This document shows, piece by piece, positions 34,401 through 41,644 of a stretch of 43,453 nucleotides of DNA. The position numbers and the translations under genes were made by a program. Positions within the stretch are counted from its first letter, which is position 1, and each line of letters begins with the position of its first letter. The notes under the pieces are model-generated. The model was not told the origin of the DNA and did not search any database. It worked only from the letters and a program-made list of their open reading frames with translations. The stretch covers positions 1-43,453 of the forward strand of contig JAJYBV010000020.1 in the NCBI GenBank assembly GCA_021778805.1, given 5' to 3'. Source of the stretch: Chloroflexota bacterium (GTDB lineage: Bacteria; Chloroflexota; Ktedonobacteria; Ktedonobacterales; JACDGC01).

Positions 34401-34731
34401 TTTGGTATATATTGCAGATAATGGTGAGATAATCTATGACCATTTATCCCCTAAAATGATACTGGATAAGATAAGATATCTTTGTAAAGGAAGGACACAA
34501 CCTTTTACAAATCTATGCCATTCTTTTAATCAGGAAACAAAAGATGGCAGGGATATGCTGCGGATTTCCGAACTACTAAATAATACAATCAACTCCATCA
34601 TCAATGTAAAACAAGAAAATGACATTGATAGCTTATTCAAAAGGGGCGGCACTACAGCGTTAAACTCTAAAATTACCGGTTTGGATAATTTTGAATTGAT
34701 TTGCTTTTTTGTAATACATTCTGAAAGTTAA
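31498..34731 (+). CDS. SNF2-family helicase/ATPase of a restriction-modification-type island
   Basis: 1077 residues. The first ~240 residues are a separate domain of unknown type. A degenerate phospholipase-D-like domain is possible, but no HxK motif is visible. The helicase core begins at ~245: Walker A GLGKT at 274-278, DESH at 360-363, motif III SATPVNN at 401-407. In the C-terminal lobe, TDCISEGQNLQ (~785) and IIQRFGRIDRIGS (~812-824) match SNF2/RapA-type motifs V and VI. The last ~200 residues are unassigned. The TTG start at 31498 has GAGG 8 bases upstream. It opens a five-gene plus-strand cassette with a Type III modification/restriction pair, so a role in phage defence (translocation or DNA remodelling) is inferred. 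Confidence 0.87.
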   Translation: MKIFDNIKNILKDDLEVTILKGSSLSIASACFSIYAYQVLKKQFDNIEELRFIFTSPAFVEEKAPKEKREFYIPRLSRERSLYGSEFEIKLRNELTQKAIARECGEWIRKKVKFKSNITSENMSGFLNINTANETITYMPLNGFTTVDLGCERGNNSYNMITKFSAPYSLEFIQLFESIWNDQSKLQDVTEEVIESITAAYNENSPEFLYFVALYNIFNEFLENISEDVLPNEATGFKESKIWKLLYDFQKDAALAIINKLEKYNGCILADSVGLGKTYTALSVIKYYENRNKSVLVLCPKKLTDNWNTYKDNYINNPIAADRLRYDVLYHTDLSRNRGQSNGIDLSRLNWGNYDLIVIDESHNFRNGGEIYGEDSKENRYLKLLNKIIRPGVKSKVLMLSATPVNNHFIDLRNQLALAYEGNSNIINEKLNTSKSIEEIFRNAQRAFNVWSSYSPEKRTTNTLLKMLDFDFFEVLDSVTIARSRKHIEKYYNMNVIGSFPERLKPISLRPKLTDLSNVLNYSQIYDTLMELNLSIYIPTNFVFESSRDKYVDPEININRAGREQGIRRLMSINLLKRLESSVYSFRLTIQRIKKLMSDTIIEIDLFKDGGIEKIDLPKFNEDTDFDLDDQNTDFLIAGRNIKIDLHDMDYISWRASLLQDSEKLTFLLQLVSEITPDHDIKLQKLLSLIENKIEHPFNTNNKKVLVFSAFSDTAEYLYQTISNFIKDKYGLNTALITGLIDGKTTIPKFSASFNNVLTCFSPVSKDKNLLLPDSNDNIDILIATDCISEGQNLQDCDYLVNYDIHWNPVRIIQRFGRIDRIGSRNAKIQLVNFWPDITLDEYINLKSRVETRMKISVMTSTGDDDFINIEEKGDLEYRKSQLKHLQEEIVDIEDISGGISILDLGLNEFRLDLLEYSKVNNSLDKTPYGLHAIVPAKDDTPPGVIFVLKNINNNVNIGNQNQLHPFYLVYIADNGEIIYDHLSPKMILDKIRYLCKGRTQPFTNLCHSFNQETKDGRDMLRISELLNNTINSIINVKQENDIDSLFKRGGTTALNSKITGLDNFELICFFVIHSES

Positions 34732-34738
34732 TTTGTTT

Positions 34739-35398
34739 ATGTTTGATTTGCCAAAAAGTACCTTGTTCGATCGCCGCATACCAAAACAAAAATTTTATGA
34801 TAATCTTTCCGTTACTGCTGAATTAAAAAAGAAATTTATTGATGAGATTACTTTGATAATCTGGAGGAATAAAATCTCACCTGCTACCGTAAATATTTCC
34901 GTTGGAGATTCGGTTACAGAGATTGAAGTCATAGAAATACATTTAAACCAAGCTTATGTAGATTTGAGAGTTTTACAATTAATTGATAGGGAAATTCCGT
35001 ATCATATTCTCTTTCTGCTTGTTTTTAATGATCAGGTTCAGGCATGGATCTGCTACAAGGAACAAAATCAAAACAATATAGCAACTTTTAAGGTGGATAC
35101 ATACTTCCATACCGAGTGGCAAACAATTCATGAGTTACAATTGCGGTTAGATGGCCTGACTATGGATTCGGTTTATGAAAACTTTATTCGGCAAATCGCC
35201 AAAACCAGACTTGACAGTAATAAAAGATATGAATTGAAAGATGCAATTGCCCGTGTTAAACAAAGACTAAAACTTCAAAAAGCAATCACTGCTTTGGAAA
35301 ATAGATTGTATCATGAAAGACAATTTAATATACAAATCGCGCTGAACGAAGATTTAAAGCGGTTAAGAAAGGAATTGGAAGAATTTGATAAATCATAA
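34739..35398 (+). CDS. DUF4391-like protein
   Basis: 219 residues. The opening (MFDLPKSTLFDRRIPKQKFY), the central beta-rich half (about 50-130) and the charged coiled-coil-like C-terminus (about 165-219, many Lys/Arg/Glu/Leu heptad-like) match the DUF4391 family as I remember it. That family is commonly linked to helicase/Type III restriction genes; its biochemical role is unknown. It begins 7 bases after the helicase stop. ATG at 34739 is chosen; a TTG at 34733 is also possible, and the ribosome binding site is weak for both. Its 3' end overlaps the next gene by 14 bases. It may be an adaptor between helicase and methyltransferase, which is only inference from position. Confidence 0.75.
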   Translation: MFDLPKSTLFDRRIPKQKFYDNLSVTAELKKKFIDEITLIIWRNKISPATVNISVGDSVTEIEVIEIHLNQAYVDLRVLQLIDREIPYHILFLLVFNDQVQAWICYKEQNQNNIATFKVDTYFHTEWQTIHELQLRLDGLTMDSVYENFIRQIAKTRLDSNKRYELKDAIARVKQRLKLQKAITALENRLYHERQFNIQIALNEDLKRLRKELEEFDKS

Positions 35399-36488
35399 TG
35401 AAAATGTATCCAAGATAATCACTCTCACTAATAATGAGGGGTACTTAACAAACCGCGAAAGCAGCACTATTGAATTCAAACAATCTATCAATAGTGGGTA
35501 TAATGCAGCTTACGCCAAGACTATGGCAGCATTTGCCAATAATCGCGGTGGTTATATTATTTTTGGTGTAAAAGATAACCCACGCGAAATTATCGGTGTA
35601 ACACATAACTTTGAGAATTTTAATCAAGAGAAGTTAACAGATATTGTTAATTCCTTGTTTACACCAGAAATTATCTGGGAGATTAACTCTTTGAAGGTCA
35701 GTAGCAAAAGAATTTCTTCTTCAAATAGCAGTGAGGAAGAAATTTCTGAAGAAAAACTTATCGGTTGGATATATACCAAAGAATCTGACCGAAAGCCCAT
35801 CATTGCCCAGAGGAATGAATCTAAAGAAAAAATTTCATGTGGAGATATCTTTTACCGTTACCGCGCAAAAAACGAAAAAATCAAATATGCTGAAATAACC
35901 AAAATCATTGCGGAAATGGTAGCAAAAGAACAAGAGAAAATTTGGAAGTTTATTGAGATAATGCGCAAGAACAGTACGTTAAATCTTGGCATCATAAACT
36001 ACAATAACGGAAATTTCACAACTCCTTACGGTGTTGATATCGCTTTTGATAAACACATTATCACACAGTTACTGAAAAAAGCAAAATACATCAAAGAAGG
36101 CAGTTTTAATGAGACCAAAGGTACCCCAGTATTAAAAGTGACAGGTAATATTGAATTAGCCGAAGAAATTCCTGTCCCAGAAGTAGATCCCGACATAAGT
36201 TATCCATATCTCCAAAAAACACTTGCCGAGAAATTGGGAATTTCAAAACAGGACCTGTACGCATTAATCTGGTTTTATAAAATGAAAGAAGCAAAAAAAT
36301 ACAGCATTAGCGTTACAGTAACAAGCGCAGGCAAACCATCTTATAAATTTTCTGAAACTTCTTTTAAATTTTTAGAAAATAAATGCGCTGACCTTAAAAG
36401 TAATATAACTGAATTTGAAAAGATTCGTATGGCTTACAAAAACCGCAAAAAAATAGGAGAAATTGAAAATGGACAAAGCCAAATTTGA
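35385..36488 (+). CDS. Schlafen/AlbA_2-domain putative DNA-binding protein
   Basis: 367 residues. The N-terminal AlbA_2 (Schlafen core-like) domain covers about 24-175, with the diagnostic EFKQS near 31, then AFANNRGGYIIFGVKD and the following IIGV. The rest (about 180-367) is helical and charged, with a winged-helix-like region around 270-300 (LAEKLGISKQDLYALIWFY). AlbA_2 proteins act as regulators or nucleic-acid-binding/nuclease-like factors and are common in defence islands. The only reasonable in-frame start is TTG at 35385, inside the preceding gene. The C-terminus overlaps the methyltransferase start by 20 bases. No AAA-4 or helicase part is attached. Confidence 0.8.
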   Translation: MINHNENVSKIITLTNNEGYLTNRESSTIEFKQSINSGYNAAYAKTMAAFANNRGGYIIFGVKDNPREIIGVTHNFENFNQEKLTDIVNSLFTPEIIWEINSLKVSSKRISSSNSSEEEISEEKLIGWIYTKESDRKPIIAQRNESKEKISCGDIFYRYRAKNEKIKYAEITKIIAEMVAKEQEKIWKFIEIMRKNSTLNLGIINYNNGNFTTPYGVDIAFDKHIITQLLKKAKYIKEGSFNETKGTPVLKVTGNIELAEEIPVPEVDPDISYPYLQKTLAEKLGISKQDLYALIWFYKMKEAKKYSISVTVTSAGKPSYKFSETSFKFLENKCADLKSNITEFEKIRMAYKNRKKIGEIENGQSQI

Positions 36489-38352
36489 AACACCAAACTT
36501 AACTGCAGAGAATATTTCGAAAATAGCTCAGCTTTTCCCTGGTGTTGTGATTGAAGGAAAAGTAAATTTCACCTTGCTGCGCTCATTTTTAGGTGACGAA
36601 GTATTCGGTGATGAAGCTTATGAATTTACTTGGGTTGGCAAAAGAGCAGCCATTGCCGAAGCCGCCAAACCTATACGTAAAACACTGCGCCCCTGCATAT
36701 CAGAAAGCAAGAACTGGGACACCACTGAAAATCTTTATATCGAAGGAGATAACCTAGAGGTTTTAAAACTATTGCAAGAAAGTTATCTCGGCAAAATAAA
36801 AATGATTTATATCGACCCGCCCTATAATACTGGCAACGACTTCATTTACCGCGATAACTTCACTCGAAGTAAAAATGAATATAACGATGAGGCAAGTGTA
36901 TTCGATGAAGATGGAAACCACCTATTACGTAATACCGAAAGTAATGGCCGTTTCCACTCTGATTGGTGCAGTATGATTTATCCCCGGCTTGTGCTTGCAA
37001 GGAATCTTTTGCGCGATGATGGTGTTATTTTTATTAGTATCGACGACCACGAAATAGCTCAACTGTTGAAAATATGTGATGAAATTTTTGGATTAAGTAA
37101 CTTCATTGCTATTGTTAATTGGAAAGGTCGTGGAGGACGACAAGATAGTAAATATTTTGCTGCTGTTCATGAATATATTTTATGTTATTCCCAAAATAAA
37201 GCTTATTTTTCAGCAGGTGAAGAAATCAAAAATGATGACGTTTATTCTAAATATGATATTGAAAAAAAACGCTTTTATAAGATTCAATTATTACGCAAAT
37301 GGGGATCAAATAGTCGCCGCGAAGATAGACCAAATTTATTCTACCCAATACTTTCTCCTGAAGGTACAGAAGTATATCCAATGCTCTCGAATGATTCCGA
37401 GGATGGCAATTCGAATATTATTAATTTTGAAGGTCGTTGGCGTTGGGGTAGAAACACCATGGAAAAAGCATTGAAAGAAGGATTAATTGAATTTGTAAAA
37501 CAGAATGATGGAACATGGATACCATATGAAAAGATATTTGCGCCATATGAAGGGGAGGAAAATACTAAGAAATTTACGACATGGATTGATGATTCTAACG
37601 ATGGTTCAATCATACTAAAAGAATTACTTGGAAAATCTATTTTTGATTATCCCAAAACACCTATGTTACTTTGTAAATTCCTAAAAATGGCAAATATATC
37701 AAGTGAAGACATCATACTTGATTTCTTTTCTGGATCTGCCACAACTGCCCATGCGGTAATGCAATTAAATGCAGAAGATGGCGGAAAACGCAAATTTATC
37801 ATGGTTCAGTTGCCGGAACTATGCCCTGTGGAAAGCGAAGCTGTCAAAGCTGGATATAGTAATATCTGTGAAATAGGCAAAGAGCGTATCCGCCGCGCAG
37901 GAGAGAAAATTAAGCAAGAATCCGGTTTGATGGCACAGAACCTGGATATCGGTTTCCGAGTTCTTAAATTAGACGATACAAATATGAAAGATGTTTACTA
38001 TGCCGCAGGTGAATACACGCCAGATTTGATTTCAAAGATGGAGGATAATATTAAAGAAGATCGCACCGGCATGGATTTGCTTTATGCTTGTCTGCTAGAC
38101 TGGGGATTGATCCTTACTATGCCGCACACGCAAGAGAAAATAGACGGTTTTATTATTCATACCTATAATGAAGGTGACCTTATCGCCTGTTTTGACAAAG
38201 ATATCAGTAACGCTGTATTCAAAGAAATTGCGACACGTCAGCCATTGCGCGCTGTGTTTCGTGACAGCAGTTTTACTAATTCACCCGATAAAATAAACGC
38301 ACAAGAAATCTTTAAACTGTTTGCGCCTAATACTAGCATAAAAGTGCTGTAA
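36469..38352 (+). CDS. Type III restriction-modification DNA methyltransferase (Mod), N6-adenine type
   Basis: 627 residues. The catalytic motif DPPY is at 116-119 (IYIDPPYNTGNDF) and the AdoMet-binding motif FSGSATT near 418-424 (DFFSGSATTAHA). DPPY precedes FxG, the beta-class order of Type III Mod proteins. The region between (about 140-400) is the variable target-recognition part. Mod methylates one strand of an asymmetric site and supplies specificity to the Res partner. ATG at 36469 has AGGAG 9 bases upstream; a TTG two codons earlier is less likely. It overlaps the AlbA_2 gene, and the res gene follows after 73 bases. Confidence 0.93.
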   Translation: MDKAKFETPNLTAENISKIAQLFPGVVIEGKVNFTLLRSFLGDEVFGDEAYEFTWVGKRAAIAEAAKPIRKTLRPCISESKNWDTTENLYIEGDNLEVLKLLQESYLGKIKMIYIDPPYNTGNDFIYRDNFTRSKNEYNDEASVFDEDGNHLLRNTESNGRFHSDWCSMIYPRLVLARNLLRDDGVIFISIDDHEIAQLLKICDEIFGLSNFIAIVNWKGRGGRQDSKYFAAVHEYILCYSQNKAYFSAGEEIKNDDVYSKYDIEKKRFYKIQLLRKWGSNSRREDRPNLFYPILSPEGTEVYPMLSNDSEDGNSNIINFEGRWRWGRNTMEKALKEGLIEFVKQNDGTWIPYEKIFAPYEGEENTKKFTTWIDDSNDGSIILKELLGKSIFDYPKTPMLLCKFLKMANISSEDIILDFFSGSATTAHAVMQLNAEDGGKRKFIMVQLPELCPVESEAVKAGYSNICEIGKERIRRAGEKIKQESGLMAQNLDIGFRVLKLDDTNMKDVYYAAGEYTPDLISKMEDNIKEDRTGMDLLYACLLDWGLILTMPHTQEKIDGFIIHTYNEGDLIACFDKDISNAVFKEIATRQPLRAVFRDSSFTNSPDKINAQEIFKLFAPNTSIKVL

Positions 38353-38374
38353 AGGATACTTATAAAAGTATCCT
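38353..38374 (+). promoter_or_regulatory. Perfect 9-bp stem-loop between mod and res
   Basis: AGGATACTT (38353-38361), loop ATAA, AAGTATCCT (38366-38374), beginning on the base right after the mod stop codon. No U-run follows, so it is more likely an mRNA processing or attenuating structure, or an operator, than a terminator. It could lower res expression relative to mod. Confidence 0.5.
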
Positions 38375-38425
38375 ATTAAGATTTAAAGCAAGCAATAATG
38401 ATAGGTTAATGATAGGTGAAAATAA

Positions 38426-38662
38426 ATGAAACTTCAGTTTAAACATCAGAAATTCCAGGCAGATGCAGCAAAGGCAGTATGTGATGTGTTTGCTGGTCAG
38501 CCATACCTTACACCTAGTTATATGATGGACAAAGGAAATACTTTAACTTTTTTAGATCAAGGATACTATACTGGTTTTGGAAACGCCAAATTTATTTCAG
38601 AGTTAAATGACGCGAAGATTCTTGAAAATATAAAAAAAAACTCAGCGCGACAACCAAATTAA
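38426..38662 (+). CDS. Type III restriction enzyme (Res), N-terminal fragment before frameshift
   Basis: 78 codons of which the first ~72 belong to a Type III Res subunit: MKLQFKHQKFQADAAKAVCD is the usual Q-motif-like start and FISELNDAKILENIKK continues the family pattern. After the A-run at 38632-38640 the frame reads a few non-family residues and stops. If one A is removed, translation continues without a stop into the downstream helicase frame (through QIKPSEKLEGKYNLTIEMET) to give a single 1011-residue protein. ATG at 38426 has AGGTG 7 bases upstream. This is the front of the same gene as the entry at 38706-41462, not an independent gene. Confidence 0.85.
   Translation: MKLQFKHQKFQADAAKAVCDVFAGQPYLTPSYMMDKGNTLTFLDQGYYTGFGNAKFISELNDAKILENIKKNSARQPN
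38632..38640 (+). other. Run of nine A at the res frameshift point
   Basis: The two res frames differ by one base (codons start at positions 2 mod 3 before and 0 mod 3 after). The only obvious slippage site between them is this A9 tract. A8 restores the reading frame, as would A11. Runs of this length are prone to replication slippage, to RNA polymerase slippage and to sequencing indels. Confidence 0.8.
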
Positions 38663-38705
38663 GCCGTCTGAAAAATTAGAGGGAAAGTACAATCTGACAA
38701 TAGAA

Positions 38706-41462
38706 ATGGAGACCGGTGTCGGCAAAACATATACATATATCAAAACCATGTATGAATTAAATAAGATGTATGGCTGGAGCAAATTTATCATTATTGTGCC
38801 AAGTGTTGCAATTCGGGAGGGTGTATATAAGTCGTTTCAAATTACTGAGGAGCATTTTGCGGAAGAATATGGAAAGAAAATCAGATATTTTATCTACAAT
38901 TCCGCACAGCTTACAGAAATTGACCAATTTGCCTCTGAGAATGCTATTAAAGTAATGATTATCAATTCTCAGGCATTTAACGCTCGCGGTAAAGACGCCC
39001 GGCGTATTTATATGAAACTTGACGAATTTAGAAGCCGCAGACCTATAGATATTCTCGCAAAAACCAATCCCATACTTATCATTGATGAGCCTCAGTCTGT
39101 AGAGGGAGTGGCAACCAAAGAACGATTAAAAGAATTTACTCCATTATTTACTTTGCGTTATTCAGCAACACACAAAATTGATAGCGTATATAATATGATT
39201 TATCGGTTAGACGCAATAGAAGCTTATAACAAAAAGCTGGTTAAAAAAATTGCTGTTAAGGGGATTTCTGTAACAGGAAGTACAGCAACTGAGGGATATA
39301 TTTATTTAGAAAGTATTAATCTTTCAAAAGGCAATCCAACTGCTACTATTGAATTTGATATGAAAGGTACTAATTCAATACGCAAAGTAAAAAGAATCGT
39401 CAGTGAAAATCACAACTTATATCCTCTTTCAGGAGAACTTGCAGAATATAAAGAGGGCTATACCATCTTGCGGATTGACGGGCGAGACAGCTCAATTGAA
39501 TTTTTAAATGGTATTAAGTTATTTGCCGGAGATATAATTGGCGAAGTTAGTGAAGAACAAATAAGAAGAATTCAAATCCGTGAGACTATTCTTTCGCACA
39601 TTGAAAGAGAACACCAATTATTTTATAAAGGCATTAAGGTATTGTCACTTTTCTTTATCGACGAAGTAGCAAAGTATAAGCAATATAACGCAGCAGATCA
39701 AGCGATAAACGGTTTATATGCTGATTTGTTCGAAGAAGAATATAACCAGATAATCAGAAATCTTTTGTTGGATATTGATGCAGATGACCCATATATTAAA
39801 TATCTTGCAGGCATAACCGCTGAAGAAACTCATACTGGTTATTTTTCAATTGACAAAAAGAGTAACCATATTATAAACAGCAAACTTGGTGATAAACAGG
39901 AACGTACATCCGATGATATAGACGCTTATGATCTGATTATGAAAAATAAAGAAAGGTTACTAGATCGCCGAGAACCTGTAAGATTTATTTTTTCGCACTC
40001 GGCATTGCGCGAGGGTTGGGATAATCCTAATGTATTTCAAATATGCACACTCAAGCAAAGCGGCAGCGATATTCGCAAACGACAGGAAGTTGGACGAGGC
40101 TTGCGGTTATCTGTAAATCAAAACGGAGAACGCATGGATACAAACCTATTAGGAGATGACGTACATAAAGTAAATATACTTACTGTAGTTGCAAATGAAA
40201 GTTATGACAGTTTTGCTAAAGGGCTGCAAAATGAAATCGCTGATGCAGTAACTGATAGACCAAATTTAGTAAATACAGATTTATTTAAGAATAAAATCAT
40301 AAAGGATACCAATGGGGCAGAAAAGCTTGTTGATTTAGATCTGGCGCAAACCATCTATGAAGATCTGATAAAATGTGAGTATACAAAAAAAGGAATACTC
40401 ACCGACAAATATTTTGAAGATAAGAAAAACGGTATTTTTAATACTTCGGAAGAAGTTTCAGATTTCAAAGACACCATTATAGACATTCTCGACTCTGTGT
40501 ATGATAGCCGTACTATACAACCTGAGAATGCCCGAAAAAATAATGTGGAACTGAAACTGGATAAATCTAAGCTCAGATTACCGGAATTCCAAAAACTTTG
40601 GAATAATATAAATTCCAAATCAGTTTATGGAGTTGAATTCGATCAAGATGAATTAATCTTGAAAGCAATTACCGCGCTGAATCTTGAACTTCATGTCTCA
40701 AAGATATTTTTTAAGGTTGAAACAGGCGCAATGAACGAAATTCAATCACGTGAGCAATTACAGTCGGGAACTGCTTTTATAAAAGAGGAAAATGAGGTCT
40801 ACAAGGCCGAAATCTCATCAAATACAACAGTAAAATATGATCTTGTGGGTAAAATTGTTGCCGAAACAGGACTTACCAGAAAAGCAATTGTGGCCATCTT
40901 GTGCGGAATAGAAAAGAAAACCTTTGACATGTTTATAAGCAATCCTGAGGAATTTATCATTAAAGCTTCACAGATTATCAATGATCAAAAAGCAACAATT
41001 ATCATCCAACATATCACATACAATAAACTAGAATCTGCATATGAAACTACAATTTTTACTGAGCCAACTTTGAAAGGTCAGCTTGGTGTTAACGCAATGG
41101 CCGCAAATAAACATTTATATGACTACATAATTTACGATTCAACAAATGAAAAAAACTTTGCAGAAAATATTGATACCAGCAAAGAAGTAGCCGTATATGT
41201 TAAATTACCAAAAGGTTTTTTTATCAGTACACCTGTAGGAAAATATAATCCTGATTGGGCAATTGCCTTTCATGAAGAGAAAGTTAAACATATTTATTTT
41301 GTTGCAGAAACAAAAGGTTCTATGTCTACCATGCAATTACGCAAACTTGAGGAAGCAAAAATTCATTGTGCGCGTGAGCATTTTAAAGCAATTAGTTCTG
41401 ATTCAGTTATCTATGATATTGTTGAAAGTTATTCAGCCCTACTAGATAAAGTAATGCAATAA
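38706..41462 (+). CDS. Type III restriction enzyme (Res), helicase and nuclease part after frameshift
   Basis: 918 codons. Read alone from its first ATG it begins METGVGKTYTY, which is the Walker A motif itself, so it cannot be a normal start. The true N-terminus is at 38426. Walker B is IIDEPQS near residue 125. The C-terminal helicase motif has SALREGWDNPN and the arginine-finger block RKRQEVGRGLRL. A PD-(D/E)xK nuclease near the end is seen as NPDWAIAF ... AETKGS (about 848-870). All motifs are intact, so the gene has not decayed beyond the single frameshift. Res translocates or slides from unmethylated Mod sites and cuts DNA. The stop is followed by a bidirectional terminator. Confidence 0.9.
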   Translation: METGVGKTYTYIKTMYELNKMYGWSKFIIIVPSVAIREGVYKSFQITEEHFAEEYGKKIRYFIYNSAQLTEIDQFASENAIKVMIINSQAFNARGKDARRIYMKLDEFRSRRPIDILAKTNPILIIDEPQSVEGVATKERLKEFTPLFTLRYSATHKIDSVYNMIYRLDAIEAYNKKLVKKIAVKGISVTGSTATEGYIYLESINLSKGNPTATIEFDMKGTNSIRKVKRIVSENHNLYPLSGELAEYKEGYTILRIDGRDSSIEFLNGIKLFAGDIIGEVSEEQIRRIQIRETILSHIEREHQLFYKGIKVLSLFFIDEVAKYKQYNAADQAINGLYADLFEEEYNQIIRNLLLDIDADDPYIKYLAGITAEETHTGYFSIDKKSNHIINSKLGDKQERTSDDIDAYDLIMKNKERLLDRREPVRFIFSHSALREGWDNPNVFQICTLKQSGSDIRKRQEVGRGLRLSVNQNGERMDTNLLGDDVHKVNILTVVANESYDSFAKGLQNEIADAVTDRPNLVNTDLFKNKIIKDTNGAEKLVDLDLAQTIYEDLIKCEYTKKGILTDKYFEDKKNGIFNTSEEVSDFKDTIIDILDSVYDSRTIQPENARKNNVELKLDKSKLRLPEFQKLWNNINSKSVYGVEFDQDELILKAITALNLELHVSKIFFKVETGAMNEIQSREQLQSGTAFIKEENEVYKAEISSNTTVKYDLVGKIVAETGLTRKAIVAILCGIEKKTFDMFISNPEEFIIKASQIINDQKATIIIQHITYNKLESAYETTIFTEPTLKGQLGVNAMAANKHLYDYIIYDSTNEKNFAENIDTSKEVAVYVKLPKGFFISTPVGKYNPDWAIAFHEEKVKHIYFVAETKGSMSTMQLRKLEEAKIHCAREHFKAISSDSVIYDIVESYSALLDKVMQ

Positions 41463-41558
41463 ACAACCAAGAACAACCTACCCACTGTTTGAAGAAAGGT
41501 TATAACTCTGAAAATTATTTGGCCAGCGCATTGATATAAATAAACCACAAAACACAAA

Positions 41559-41585
41559 AGGCGTTATCCTTGATGGATAGCGCCT
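41559..41585. terminator. Bidirectional stem-loop between res and the MFS gene
   Basis: AGGCGTTATCC (41559-41569), loop TTGAT, GGATAGCGCCT (41575-41585): an 11-bp stem with one G-U pair. T-rich sequence follows on both strands (CTATTTAATTTT to the right; CTTTTGTGTTTTG as read on the minus strand). It lies between two convergent genes. Confidence 0.78.
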
Positions 41586-41644
41586 CTATTTAATTTTATG
41601 AATTAATGTATATTTGGGGAATTTACTACTTTTCTTTTTCCCTT

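Noticed and set aside
38706-38720. ATG at 38706 as a genuine independent start of the restriction gene
   Set aside because: Translation would begin inside the Walker A motif, and the upstream frame supplies the missing family N-terminus once one A is removed.
31498-41462. DISARM or BREX system
   Set aside because: The SNF2 helicase suggested DISARM, but no DrmA/DrmB-like genes are present. BREX was rejected for lack of PglZ- or PglX-type genes. The Mod/Res pair is of Type III.
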